From NCBI RefSeq assembly GCF_011745365.1, contig NW_024468918.1, forward strand, positions 1,206,488 through 1,270,487: DNA of 64,000 nucleotides. Reading direction: 5' to 3'. This document shows positions 11,290-22,800 of the stretch, one piece after another (positions within the stretch are counted from its first letter, which is position 1; each line of letters begins with the position of its first letter). The notes under the pieces are model-generated. The model ran no database searches and had not been told where the DNA came from. It saw only the letters and a list, made by a program, of their open reading frames with translations. The stretch is from Cryphonectria parasitica EP155 (taxonomy: Eukaryota; Ascomycota; Sordariomycetes; Diaporthales; Cryphonectriaceae). The position numbers and the translations under genes were made by a program.

Positions 11290-12348
11290 AGGAGCAGTTG
11301 AACATACTTCTGTCAGGGCTCCACCAATCAGGGGTCCAGTCATCATTCCAACCTGCGAAATACCTATCATCATTCCAATTAAAGATGGTCGGCGGTGTAA
11401 CGGTGCGCAGGCCATTACGATACCAAGCCCTCCATTGAAGATACCTAGAATGCGAGCATCAGCAAGATGCCTATAAAGGTATGGTGAATCTCTGTGCCAG
11501 ACAAAAGTCAAAAACCTACCCGCCGTACCCATTCCTGCTACAGCACGGCCGACGATCTAAATGGACGAGAAATCAGCCTCAAGACCTTCCTTCATATCTA
11601 AATATTATGAGTGGTGGCGAGATGCATATCACCCACAAGCATTTTGGACGAGGTCGCTACCCCGCATAGTAGAGAGCCCAACTCGAAAAGGGCGACAAAC
11701 CCGATGAACACGGACTTTGTATGAAACTTTTGGTACATTTTCCCGCTCAAGGGCTGGATCGAGGCGGAGGCAAGCTGGTAGGCTGAAGCATACCATCCAA
11801 CATCTGTCATCAAGATGTAGAGTTAGCAGTCATTCATGTGTCCCCTCCGTCACTCCAACAGAAGCCAGCATGGCTTTACCTGCACCAGAACGCCTACAAG
11901 CTGGCGTGTGTTGGCGACTAGTGGAACATCTCCTCACCTTGTAGTGAATGAAACTCGTCCGTGATTTGCGGTACAGCTGTGGAGATGATTGATGTATCCA
12001 GAATCACTAGGAATAGCGTTAGAGTGAGAGACGCCACAATAACGATAAGCTGCGAGGCTCGTATCAGCAAACATTCAGAACGCCTTGAAAGCCGAGAAAA
12101 CAAAACAGGAACAACATAAGTTGTTTACGCACTTTCATGCCCGTGACATATTCTTCCTCGGCACTCTCTATGGATCCATCTCGGCTCGAGTCGATTTTCT
12201 CTGTATCGCGTCCATTTTCTCCGGTTTCTGCCTTGGTTTCTCTGTCCAGGCTATCTTCAGCACCTGATTCTCCTTCTATCGGTGACCTAGATGCAGCCGT
12301 AGGCTGTGTGATAGCCGCCTCGGGGGCTTCCGCCACGGATCTGTCCAT
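10053..12348 (-). CDS. MFS drug/toxin exporter, DHA2 (14-TM) type
   Basis: The ATG at 12346-12348 opens an acidic, Ser/Glu-rich cytosolic tail of roughly 90 residues. After an intron comes TM1, LIVIVASLTLTLFLVILD, running into DTSIISTAVPQI, the family motif at the end of TM1 in DHA2 transporters. About seven exons follow, with recognisable TM helices and the loop GFALMAPAIIQLLLALEYGG typical of fungal 14-TM members. The last exon carries an 'AxxAxGATGFR' segment and TM14, stopping at 10053. Introns are short; one holds a long GA microsatellite. Expected location is the plasma or vesicle membrane; likely job is proton-driven export of the cluster product, as with other metabolite-cluster MFS pumps. 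It is divergent from the Zn2Cys6 regulator. Exon borders are inferred by eye. Confidence 0.88.
11255..11287. repeat. (GA)n microsatellite inside an MFS intron
   Basis: About 16 uninterrupted GA units lie in an intron of the transporter gene. Length polymorphism is likely; no coding effect is expected. Confidence 0.9.
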
Positions 12349-13274
12349 CTGGTGTAATTTGTGCTTCGATCAGTGGGATATGCGATTTGCAAGATGACAT
12401 GATAATAATCAACCATGCGTCTTTTTCTTTTTCTTTTTCTTTTCTTTTTTTCTTTTTTTTTCTTTTTTTGGCACAGGCTACAAGTAACACTGCTGGGTGC
12501 AGATCAACAGGAGATATGTGAAACGGAATTGACGTATTTTTTTACAAAGAAGCACCGACTCAGCCTTTCATGGTCATTTGCAAGGTCATATAATACACAA
12601 GCGAGATATCTCAGAGACACTTTACAACCAAAGTTGAAGATGCTGCTACCTAAGGGACGCTAGGAAGAGGCTGTCTACCCACAGAAGAATGTATCGAATT
12701 CATTCCGGTCCGAATTCCACTCCTTACAAAATTCAACCTCACCATAGGAAGAGATGGTCTGCGCGCGACCGGGTTGCCACAGAGCGGAAAGATATTTGCC
12801 TTTCACTCTTACTAGGTCGGATTTGGCGAGGGCGGGACCAACAGCAGCTGGCATCGAGACTTCTGAAGTACTTGGTAGGTCAAGTATTTTTGCGCCTGTT
12901 GTACGTACTTATCGAGACAATAATCACCCCGTAATAAGAATTGGGGGCGACGCGGATTTGGGGCTTGAGACACCGGTCCTGCAGCACGGGCAACAACAGC
13001 ACAGACACCGGCTGACATACTCTCTTCGGATGATCCCATTTGACTTGTTCTAGAACCTGCATGTTGTTAGTCATATCACACATTGTGACAGCTTTCAAGG
13101 AGTGTACGCTGTGGGACGTGCATTAACGAGGGGGCTGAGAAGGCCAGGGGTGGCTTAGCGCCCGGATCAAACAAAAAGCAATCTACATCGGAATCTCGCC
13201 CAATTCCGGACGCTCTCCTCTTTCTCTTACCAACATTCCACCGCCACAGCATGATCACCTGACCCATGTGCATC
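12349..13274. promoter_or_regulatory. Divergent promoter, MFS transporter / Zn2Cys6 regulator
   Basis: This 926-bp segment lies between two divergent starts. It contains a strong pyrimidine tract (C/T runs) at about 12417-12469, close to the transporter start, a common fungal core-promoter feature. No confident regulator binding site was identified, and the small open frames look like chance. Confidence 0.45.
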
Positions 13275-15717
13275 ATGACCGAGCAGAGACGGACGGCCAT
13301 TCCGGCGCCGTATGGGGGAGCATGCACCAATTGTGCCAAGGCGAAATGCAGGTGTACGTACCGGGCGGGTGAAGACACCCAGTGTGAGAGGCAGGTTCAA
13401 CGCGGCGTTGTGGCCCCGTCTCTCTTTCTCTATCTCTAAGCTAGACATCAAGCGGCATAGATGCAGAATGCCGAGAGCACTTGCTAACTTGCTAGAAGGT
13501 GTTATCGGCTGGGGAAACAGTGCACTTTACAGGTATCGGCGCGCAGGTGGAACGACAGGCAGACCAACAGCTCGCGCATAGGTTAGTGGTACTCGTGCAT
13601 GGGGCCAGAGGCCATGCGGCTATGGATTCGTTGGAACCGGACTGATGTCTAGTACTAACACTGTCGCAGCACACTTGGAGCAGAAGGTTGAGGATCTCCT
13701 TGGGCTGCTGAAGAGCCAGACAGCTGCTGGGCTGGCCCGACCATCTGCCGAGCCCGGTTACAGCCCTGGCCCTGGACGTGATGTTATCACGACCTTCTCC
13801 AGCGCTAGCTCCACAGCACACAGTCTTGGCAGTCTTGGAGAGGCGCCATCAGAAGAGGGTGGTGTGCAGGACCAAGATGACCTCGCTCAGAGCCTCCCGC
13901 CCAATGGATATCTCAACCGTCCTCCCTTCCTATCAGAGAAGGTGCCAGCATCTTTGCGTTTTGGTGCAGTCCCGGCAAAGGCTTCGCAAGGCCAGAGCAG
14001 AGCCGCAATTTTGACAGAACGCTTGACGCCGGACGAGGCTGAACAAAACCTTGTAGAGTTCCGGGCCCACTACGGTTCTGCCTGTCCGTTCGTCTACCTG
14101 CCCCCCGAGGTGACATCGCAGCAGCTTCTTGAGGAAAAGCCCTTCACGTGGCTCAACATCATGGCCGTGACGACCAAGTCACTTCGTCAACAGCAGCTGA
14201 TGCATGGCGCGGTCAGGCAACAGCTCGCAGATGAGATGGTGTTGGCGAACGAGAAGAGCATAGATCTGCTCTACGGTCTCTTGATTTATATATCATGGTG
14301 AGCGTTCTCTGTAGTCTCGATCTCTCCGTGTTGCCGTCCACACGACTGAAAATACTCCCAAGGTCACACACACATCGAGGGACCAAACCACATCTCACCC
14401 TGATGGGCACCCTTGTCCAGTCGCTTGTCTACGACCTCGTGCTACATAAACCACTAGCCGAATCCTCGAATGTCACCTTCTTCACGAATTACGCCTGTGC
14501 CGAACCACCAGAAAAGGATCGTGCTGAGGCCAACCGAGCTATCCTCGGGGCATATCTGATCACATCCATGTGAGGATCTTGAAGCCGCACCATTCTGTTG
14601 GGGCCAAGAGCTGACTATTTGGATGCCAAGAGTGGCCACGAGCCACAAACGGCTTGAGCCTCTGAGATGGACCCGTGTGTGGTGTTTCCTGCGCGCAAAT
14701 ATGATAGAGAAGATACTGACAGCTGCATAGCGTTTCTTGACGAGTGCCTTGAGAGCCTCTCACAAGAGCCCGAGTGGGTTGGAGACCAGAGTCTGGTGCT
14801 TCTGGTGAAGTACCAGCTCGTCATTGACCAGATGTGTGGTGACAAGGCAGACCAGGCACCACAGCACCCGCAGTCCAGAGGAGCAGCACCTCCAACCTTT
14901 TATATTGATGCTTTGCGGGCACATGTCCAGAATATTGGGCGTCAGACTCCCGTAGAGCTCGAGTCCGAAGGTAACTCAATCCTAGCGATTTTTTGTAGGA
15001 ACCACTCAATAATCATTCCCCCCTCTGCTTCTAACATGATACACGCGAGGAACAGAAAACGTCCTAAGCTCCTCCCTTTACGCCGAACTCGTCATAAACG
15101 AAAGTGCCATTCACCCGACTACTGATACTACCACGGCCACCCCCACGCAAAGCCCAGACCTACAGCGCCACGCTCTCCTCGCTTCTGAGCTCTCCATCGT
15201 CCGTCGCTGGCTCGACATGTTCTTCGCCATCACGCCATCCCGCTACTGGGCGCTTGGATTCTCCTTCTGGAGCCAGCTTGCGCACATGCTCATTGTGCTG
15301 TTTCGCCTCACCGTACGCGTCGACCCGGCATGGGATCCTGCAGCCGTACACGCGGCGCTGGATATCTCGGTCGTGTGTGACAGGCTGGCGGGAGGATTTG
15401 CCGAGGCATCGGCCGCTCGATGGCATGATGAGGGCGAGGACAACGAGGATGACGTCCCGATGGATTTCTTCGCCAAATGTCATCAGTGGATTCTTCGGCT
15501 GCGAGAGCGGTGGCTGGCCGAGATCGAGGCTGTGAATGTTCGGAAGGGTGGCGGAGAAAGCGTCAGGGCCAATGGGGAAGACTATGGCGCCACCTTGATC
15601 GACGCTGAAGAGGTGGACTTTGATGACGGCACGGCTGCGAGTTCCTTGGCGATGTCGCTCTTTGCTCAGCCTGGAGGCCCCTGGCTGACAGACGTGTTCA
15701 CGTCGTCGTGGGACTAG
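13275..15717 (+). CDS. Zn2Cys6 transcription factor (cluster regulator 1)
   Basis: Start ATG 13275. The DNA-binding zinc cluster is complete only if a GC-AG intron (13391-13498) is removed: exon 1 gives ACTNCAKAKCRCTYRAGE and ends in CER, exon 2 continues CYRLGKQC, so the spacing is Cx2Cx6Cx9Cx2Cx6C. After a second intron (13582-13669) a leucine-rich linker HLEQKVEDLLGLL follows, the usual dimerisation position. Later exons give LTLMGTLVQSLVYDL and a middle-homology-like helical region; the last exon runs from about 15055 to the stop at 15715-15717. Four further introns (starting near 14299, 14571, 14688 and 14969) keep the frame open, so the gene looks intact. It probably activates the cluster in the nucleus. 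It sits between the exporter (divergent) and the PKS (same strand). Confidence 0.82.
13391..13498 (+). other. GC-AG intron within the zinc-cluster coding region
   Basis: The intron starts AG|GCAGGT and ends CTAGAAG|G, with a CTAAC branch-point match at 13484-13488. Removing it is the only solution I found that brings CER and CYRLGKQC together and restores all six Cys. Any GT donor nearby gives a stop or loses a Cys. Splicing is inferred from protein logic only. Confidence 0.65.
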
Positions 15718-16876
15718 CATGTTCAATCGCACTTTCTGTCCTCTTTACAGTGTACTGGAATGTCTTTTTGTTTCTTTTTACGATACCTATTGATTCATTT
15801 TATGTTCACTTTCGTGATGGGCACCACATTGAAACCCGGGAAGGCATCATATATATTGCGACTCCAAATCAATCAGATAGGGTGAGGCATGTCCAAGGGT
15901 GTTTGTTCCTCGTAGTAATGGAATGATATTGTAAGAAGAACTAAGGAGCCTACAAAAATTCCTGATAAACTTGACCAATGAATAGGTCTTCGTTATGTGA
16001 CAAAACTGTTATGTGACACTACTATCCACATGCTTGTCTTTCCCAGCCCTATCGAGCAATGCATAGCTTCGTGATACAAGCATAAAGTAAGGGAGACGCA
16101 ACTGCCGGGCTCAAGTCAAATAAAAATGAATCTTCGTCAGCAAGAATAGAAGCAAGCATGCTAATGGTCGTATGCACGATCTTAGTTCGACCGAGGGATA
16201 AAGTAATTGAAATTGATCACGCCTGATAGGAAAAAAAGTACAAGCGAAACATGTTGTTGAGAGGGTCTCAAGCTCTGTTACTCATGCATTTGGTGCTTCT
16301 GACTGATTATCTGTTTTTGATTGAGGTTCGTCGTCCCACGCAACTCAGTCGGTGGCGCAAAAAATTGGAGGAAAATGGATGGTCCAATCGGTGCTGCGGC
16401 TCATCCTCACCCTGGTCAGCCGGAAAATTCCTAATTCAGCACACGGCGAACAGGATTGTGATGGCGCACCTCGGCGGGCGTTCTCCCAATTCTGAGCTCC
16501 GGGCGCCGCAGGCCATGGCCGTGATCCGTAAGGACAAGATTGTGACATCCGGCCGACCGATTCCCGGTTGCCCTCGTTCCTACATGCACAATCAGTCAAG
16601 GATGGTTTCAGCGCGAGGCTGCCCAGGCCATACCCCGAAAAGGTGCACCATCCAAGTAGCTCTCTCGACCTGCTTTATTCTACCGTCCATATCCAGGGCC
16701 CTATCGTCCTGATTACGCAACTGACGTCGTCTCACTGTTGCAATCCAATACAATATCCAGCTAATTAGACCATCTCATGTAATATCTGAAGGCATCCTTA
16801 ATCACCTGGCACAATCAACAGCCTCCTCGTCCCCTCTCTTGGTCTATTCCGCAGCAGCAGTCGTCCGCACCCCAAC
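15718..16876. promoter_or_regulatory. Intergenic / PKS promoter
   Basis: This 1.16-kb segment between the regulator stop and the PKS start has no convincing gene; a 153-codon frame at 16251-16712 has no domain signal. Candidate sites on the PKS side are a CRE-like TGACGTCG at 16722-16729 and an inverted CGG-N4-CCG at 16550-16559, the kind of half-site pair bound by Zn2Cys6 dimers. Neither was tested against chance. Confidence 0.35.
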
Positions 16877-19800
16877 ATGGCTGTGATGTCGCCAAAGACC
16901 AATGATACAACCGCAACCACCACCATCACCAATGGGCATACACCTGATAATGGTGGTGGAAAAGCAGCCACCGTACCCCTGGCCGTAGTCGGTATGGCAT
17001 GCCGCTTCTCAGGAGGCATCGACAGCCCGGACAAGTTGTGGGAGTTCGTGTCTCAGGGACGCAGCGCGTGGTCCAATGTGGACGAGACCAGATTCAGACA
17101 CGAGGCTTTCTATCATAAACGGAATGACGGTTATTCTAATGTAAGTGGAAAGAGAGGAGAAAGAGAAATAGAATACTTCAAAATTGCGAGTATCTATAGG
17201 AAATACGGCTAACTTTTGATTAATTGCAGTCTTTTATCAAGGGCGGCTATTTTCTCCAGGAGGATGTGGCGCTTTTTGATAATTCCTTCTTCAGCCTGAC
17301 CGCCGATGCTGCCGCAGTAGGTTCTCTTGTGTCTCTTTCCATTTGGGATGCAAAGACTTATACCATGACAGGCTATGGACCCGCAGATTCGAATGCAGCT
17401 GGAGTTGACATTTGAGGCCATGGAGAGTGGTATGCGCTGTCCCAGCCCCCTAGAATGTGATGTATGAGTATCTCAAGAGTGTGCTCGTCCTGATGACACC
17501 ACGTGTACGCAGCTGGAATTCCTATGGAGAAGCTTGTGGGGACCGACACAGCCGTCTTTTCGGGCACGTTCACGCATGACTACCACGATAACTTATTAGC
17601 AGACCCTCTCCGCTTGCCGCGCACCTTCATCACCAGCACGTATGCGGCCATGATGGCCAACCGCATATCTTACTTCTTCGACCTCAAGGGGCCGAGCGCG
17701 GCGGTCGACACGGGCTGCTCTACGTCGCTGGTGGCGCTCCACATGGCGGCGCAGAGCCTCCGCGCAGGCGAGACGAGCTGTGCCATCGTCGGCGGGTCTT
17801 GTCTTGATTTTAATCCCGAGATCTTCTCGAGCCTGTCCTCTTTGGGGTGCGACTCCCTTTTCGTATAAAGAAAACCCATCCTCTGGTCATCTTTTAGATC
17901 CTGTAAATGCTGACCTTCTCCCTCCTTCTTCCTTTCTTGTCCTCTCTAGAACATGTGGGCCAGATGGAAAATGCTATGCCTTTGACCACCGCGCACACGG
18001 GTATGGCCGCGGAGAGGGGTTGGCAACCATCATCGTGAAGCGGCTGGATGACGCGCTGGCGGATGGAGATCCGATCTGTGCTGTGATCCGGGAAGCAGGC
18101 CTCAACCAAGACGGAAAGACGGCTACGATCACCTCGCCCGACCAAGAAGCCCAGCGACGTCTCATTGAGGCCTGCTACCAAAGGGCGGGACTGGACCCGT
18201 CCGAGACGGCTGTGGTGGAAGCCCACGGCACAGGGACCAAGCAGGGCGACCGGGCAGAGGCGCGAGCCATCGGAGAGGCCATCAGCAGAACACGGCCAGC
18301 TGACAAGCCTGTTTATCTGGCCTCGGTCAAGACCAACCTGGGCCATACTGAGGCGACCTCGGGCCTGGCATCGCTGATCAAGATGGCCAAATCCCTGGAG
18401 CACGGCAAGGTTGCGCCCAGCATCAACTTCGAGAGGCCCAACCCCGAGATCGACCTCGAAGCCCTGCGGCTCAAGGTAAGACCTTCCCCTCGGAGCGCAC
18501 ACCCCACTAGGAAGCTGAACCTCAAGCCTGACTATTACAGATCCCCCAGACACTCGAGGACTGGCCCCTGCCAGGCATTCGGCGTGCGTCCATTAATAAC
18601 TTTGGCTATGGCGGGACGAACGCACATGTGATTCTGGAAGAGGCCACACACCACGTCGACAGAGCCAAGCACTACTCTGCCACTCATGACCAGCAGGGGC
18701 AGCAGGGACGGCGTCTATTTGTTCTCAGCGCGCGGGACGAGGCGGCGACCAAGAGAATGGCCACCAACCTCTGCGAGTATCTCACCAAAACCACAAACAA
18801 CAAGAACGACGTCTCATGGTTCAACGACCTGGCCTACACACTTGGTCAGCGGCGGTCGAGATTCGGCTGGACCCTGACAGCCACAGCTGAGTCGAAGCAG
18901 GAGCTGGTCCAGGCACTATCAGACACGTCCCCTGGGCCGCTGCAGGCGTCCAACTCGGCCCCGAGGCTCGGATTTGTGTTTAACGGCCAGGGCGCGCAGT
19001 GGTTTGGCATGGGGAGGGAGCTTATGGACTCGTACCCAACATTTCTTAGGACACTTGAGGAGTGCGATGCCATCATCCAGGGCTTTGGTGCGACCTGGTC
19101 TCTCGTGGGTAAGAAGAGAGCCCCGATGCTTATCTGTCTATCTCTATCTTGTCTCTGGTTTTTTTCTTTCTTTTTCTTTTGTCTGCTTCTTTCTATCCTT
19201 TTCTCTTCACGTCATTTACGTACAAACTAACTTATGGCTTTTAGAGGAGCTGCGGCGCGACCAGGAGACATCGCGCGTGGACGAGGTGCAGTTCAGCATG
19301 CCCTTGTCGTGTGCGGTGCAATTGGCGCTGGTCTGTCTTTTGGAAGAGTGGAACATCAGACCGTCGGCCGTGTGCAGCCACTCGAGCGGAGAAGTGGCAG
19401 CAGCATTCGCGGCTGGGGCACTCGATCTCGGCGAGGCCATGGCCTGCACATACTTTCGTGGCTTGATCAACTCGCAGCACCTCGACCGAGACAGGAACAC
19501 GAACAACAACAAAACTTCGACCTCGACCTCGACTACCACTGCAGGCGCCATGATGGCTGTGGGCCTGGGAGAGGCAGATGTCGCAGCCCATCTCGGCGCT
19601 GTCAGGTCTGGGCGGGTGGTGGTGGCGTGCGTCAACAGCCCGTCCAGTGTCACAGTGTCGGGAGACGCGCCAGCGGTCGAGGAGCTGGCGCAGGCGCTCA
19701 CGGCCGAGGGAATATTTGCCAGGAGGCTCAAGGTCCAGGCGGCCTTCCACTCGCACCACATGCTCGCCCTCGAGGATGCCTATCGCGCAGCCCTGCGCAG

Positions 19801-22800
19801 CCATATGAGGGGCACAGGCAAAAAGAGGACATTCCGGGACGGCGTGGTCTTTACGTCTCCAGTCCACGGCGGCGTAGTCAACGATGCAAACGAGCTAGGG
19901 CCCGAGCACTGGGTCCGCAACATGGTTCAGCCCGTGCTATTTGCCCAGAGCCTCCAGCGCATGGTGCTAAGCGACAAGGCTGAGACCAAGGCTGGGACTG
20001 AGGCCGAAGGTCCATCTGCGGCAGCAAAACAACCACAACAAAACATCGACATGCTGGTTGAGGTAGGACCACACGGTGCGCTTGCAGGCCCAATCCGGCA
20101 GTGCCTTGGTGTTCCGTCGTTGCGGGCGCTCGGCGTCGGGTATGGATCCTGCCTGACGAGAGGACAGGACGCCGTGGCCACACTGCAGAGGCTGGCTGGA
20201 TCACTCCTGGCTGCAGGCGTCGCTGTCGACATGGCCAAGGTCAACTTCCCCCATGGCGGTCTGGACCGGCTCCGGGCCCTCTCAGGACTGCCCTCGTATC
20301 CCTGGACCCATTCGGTCCGTTTTTGGAACGAATCTCGCACCAGCCGCGACCACCGGTTCCGGAGACACGCTGTGCACGATCTACTGGGCATCCGAGTGCC
20401 TGGTACCAGCAATCTGTCGCCAGTATGGAGGCACATCCTGCGGGCAAGCGAGGTCCCTTGGGTGTACGACCACGTGGTCCAGTCCAACATCGTGTACCCC
20501 GGCTCTGGCTATATTGCCATGGCTATTGAGGCCATGAGGCAGCTACATGAGGAGGAAGAGACAGGAGCTGTCGTCTCGGGCTATCGGCTCCGTGATGTGG
20601 ATATTCTCAGAGCGCTGATCATCCCTGAGGACGACGAGGGTGTCGAGGTTCAGCTGTTCCTCGAGCCTGGCGACGATAGATTGCTGGCCGAGGGCTGGCG
20701 GCAGTTCCATATCTACTCTGCCCCTTCGCTGGGTGACGGCTGGGTCGAAATCGCGAAAGGCCTCATTGCTGTCGACTCTTCCAGCCCCGACCCAACCCAG
20801 CGCTACGTGTTCCCTTCAACAGCAACCCTAGGACTTGAGAATGACGGTGCTGACGCCGACAACAACGGCGACATGCGCGGGTATCCCAAGAAGATGAGCC
20901 CCAAGGATCTCTTCACATCGCTTCATGCCGTGGGCGTCAACCATGGGCCCATTTTCCAGAACCTCACAAGGATCCGCATGGCCGACGACAGAGCCGTGAC
21001 CGCCTTCCAGGTCGCAGACTCGGCAGCCACCATGCCACACAACTTCCAGCAGCCCCATGTTGTCCACCCTATCACGCTGGACGCCGTCTTCCAGGCCGCA
21101 TACCCGACGCTCTCGCCACAGAAGCGAAAACTCGTGGGCACAGCCATCCCACGGCACATCAAGGGCCTCTACATCTCGGCGTCCATCAGCAGCCGGCCAG
21201 GCCACCGCCTCCTGGAGCATGCCTCACTCTCGAGCTGTAACCGGCAGGGCTTTGACGTATCTGCAGCTGTACTATCGGCCGAGGACGGCGCCAGAACCAG
21301 GTTCCCCCTCATCGAGGTGGACAAGATGCACTTCCAGAGCCTTGGGTCTCCCACCGACGAAGACGAGGGCCGCGCGCAAGAGAAGCTGTGCCTCGTCACG
21401 GAGTGGAGGGACAGTTTCAGCCTGAACGATCAGAGGCCTCTGGAGGAAGCCCTAAAGTACCATACCGCACCTGAGGATGAAAAGACTACGGCACAGGACA
21501 TCCTTCGGGCCACATACCACCTTGTGCACGACGCTCTCGCACAGCTCACGGATGAGGACGTGCGCGGGCTGGCATGGCACCACAGGGCGCTGCACGACTG
21601 GATGCTTCGCCTCGAGGAGCAGGCAGCACAGAACGAGCTCGCCCCTCGCAGCGCCCGCTGGGCAGCAGCGTCGGCTGGGAGCAGGCAGATGCTCTATGAC
21701 AAGGTCGCAGGGGCGAGCGTCCACGGGGCACTGGTGGTGCGCGTGGGTGCGAACCTGCTGGGCATCCTGCGCGGCTCTGTGGCGCCCCTCGAGCTCATGC
21801 TGCAGGATCAGCTGCTGACCCGGTTCTACCAGGGCGCACTGCGCTTCGGACGCTCCACGACGCAGGCTGCCAGAATAGCCCAGGCACTGGCAGCCGAGAC
21901 ACCCCGTGCACGATACCTGGAGATTGGAGGCGGAACGGGCGGAGCCACGATGCCCATCCTGCAGGCTCTAGGCGGCGGTGACACAGGCCAGTCTGCTCAG
22001 TTTGCCCATTACGACTTTACTGATGTCTCTGTGGGATTCTTCCAGGCGGCACGCGAGAGGTTCCAGCCCTGGGCCGACATGATGAGCTACAGGGCGCTGG
22101 ATATTGAGGATGAGGACATCGAGGGCCAGGGCTTCGAGGCTGCATCGTACGACGTGGTGGTGGCGGCGCAGGTGCTCCACGCGACCAAGAACATCACCGA
22201 CACCATGCGCAGGGTCAGGAGGCTGCTCCGTGACGGGGCCAGGCTGGTGCTCATCGAGACCACGCGCGACACGCCCGACCTCACGCTCATCTTTGGCACT
22301 GTGGCCGGCTGGTGGCTCAGCGAAGAGCCGGAGCGCAAACACAACCCCAACATGTCCCTCGAGGCCTGGGACCGCGTGCTGCGGGCGACAGGCTTCAGCG
22401 GCCTGGACCTGAGCGCCTGGGACTGCGAGGACCCGACCCATCAGTCCTTGAGCTGCATCGTGTCGACGGCAGTGGCTCCTAGAGAGCCAGACTTTACAGG
22501 AGAGCAGGTGGTCCTGGCCTACGACAGCCAACAGTCCCAGCCACCACCGCCTGCTGAATGGTGCCGTGATCTTGTCGCGCACCTTGCACGCCAGACAGGC
22601 GTCCAAGCTGAGGTCTCGGACCTGGCACAGGCCGATGTGGCGGGCAAGCTGTGCATCTTCGTGTCTGGCCTGGACGGCACTCCACAACACTTCTCCGAGG
22701 CTGCGTTTGGTCGCCTCAGGTCCATGATAACGTCGGTCAAGGGCCTCGTTTGGGTTACCACGGGTGCCACCATGGACTGCGCAGTGCCTGAGAATGCTAT

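Noticed and set aside
13312..13581. An alternative reading of regulator 1 through 13312-13581 without splicing
   Set aside because: It loses every Cys of the zinc cluster, whereas the GC-AG splice gives exact Zn2Cys6 spacing.
16251..16712. 153-codon frame before the PKS
   Set aside because: No domain, atypical composition, and it lies in the PKS promoter region; probably chance.
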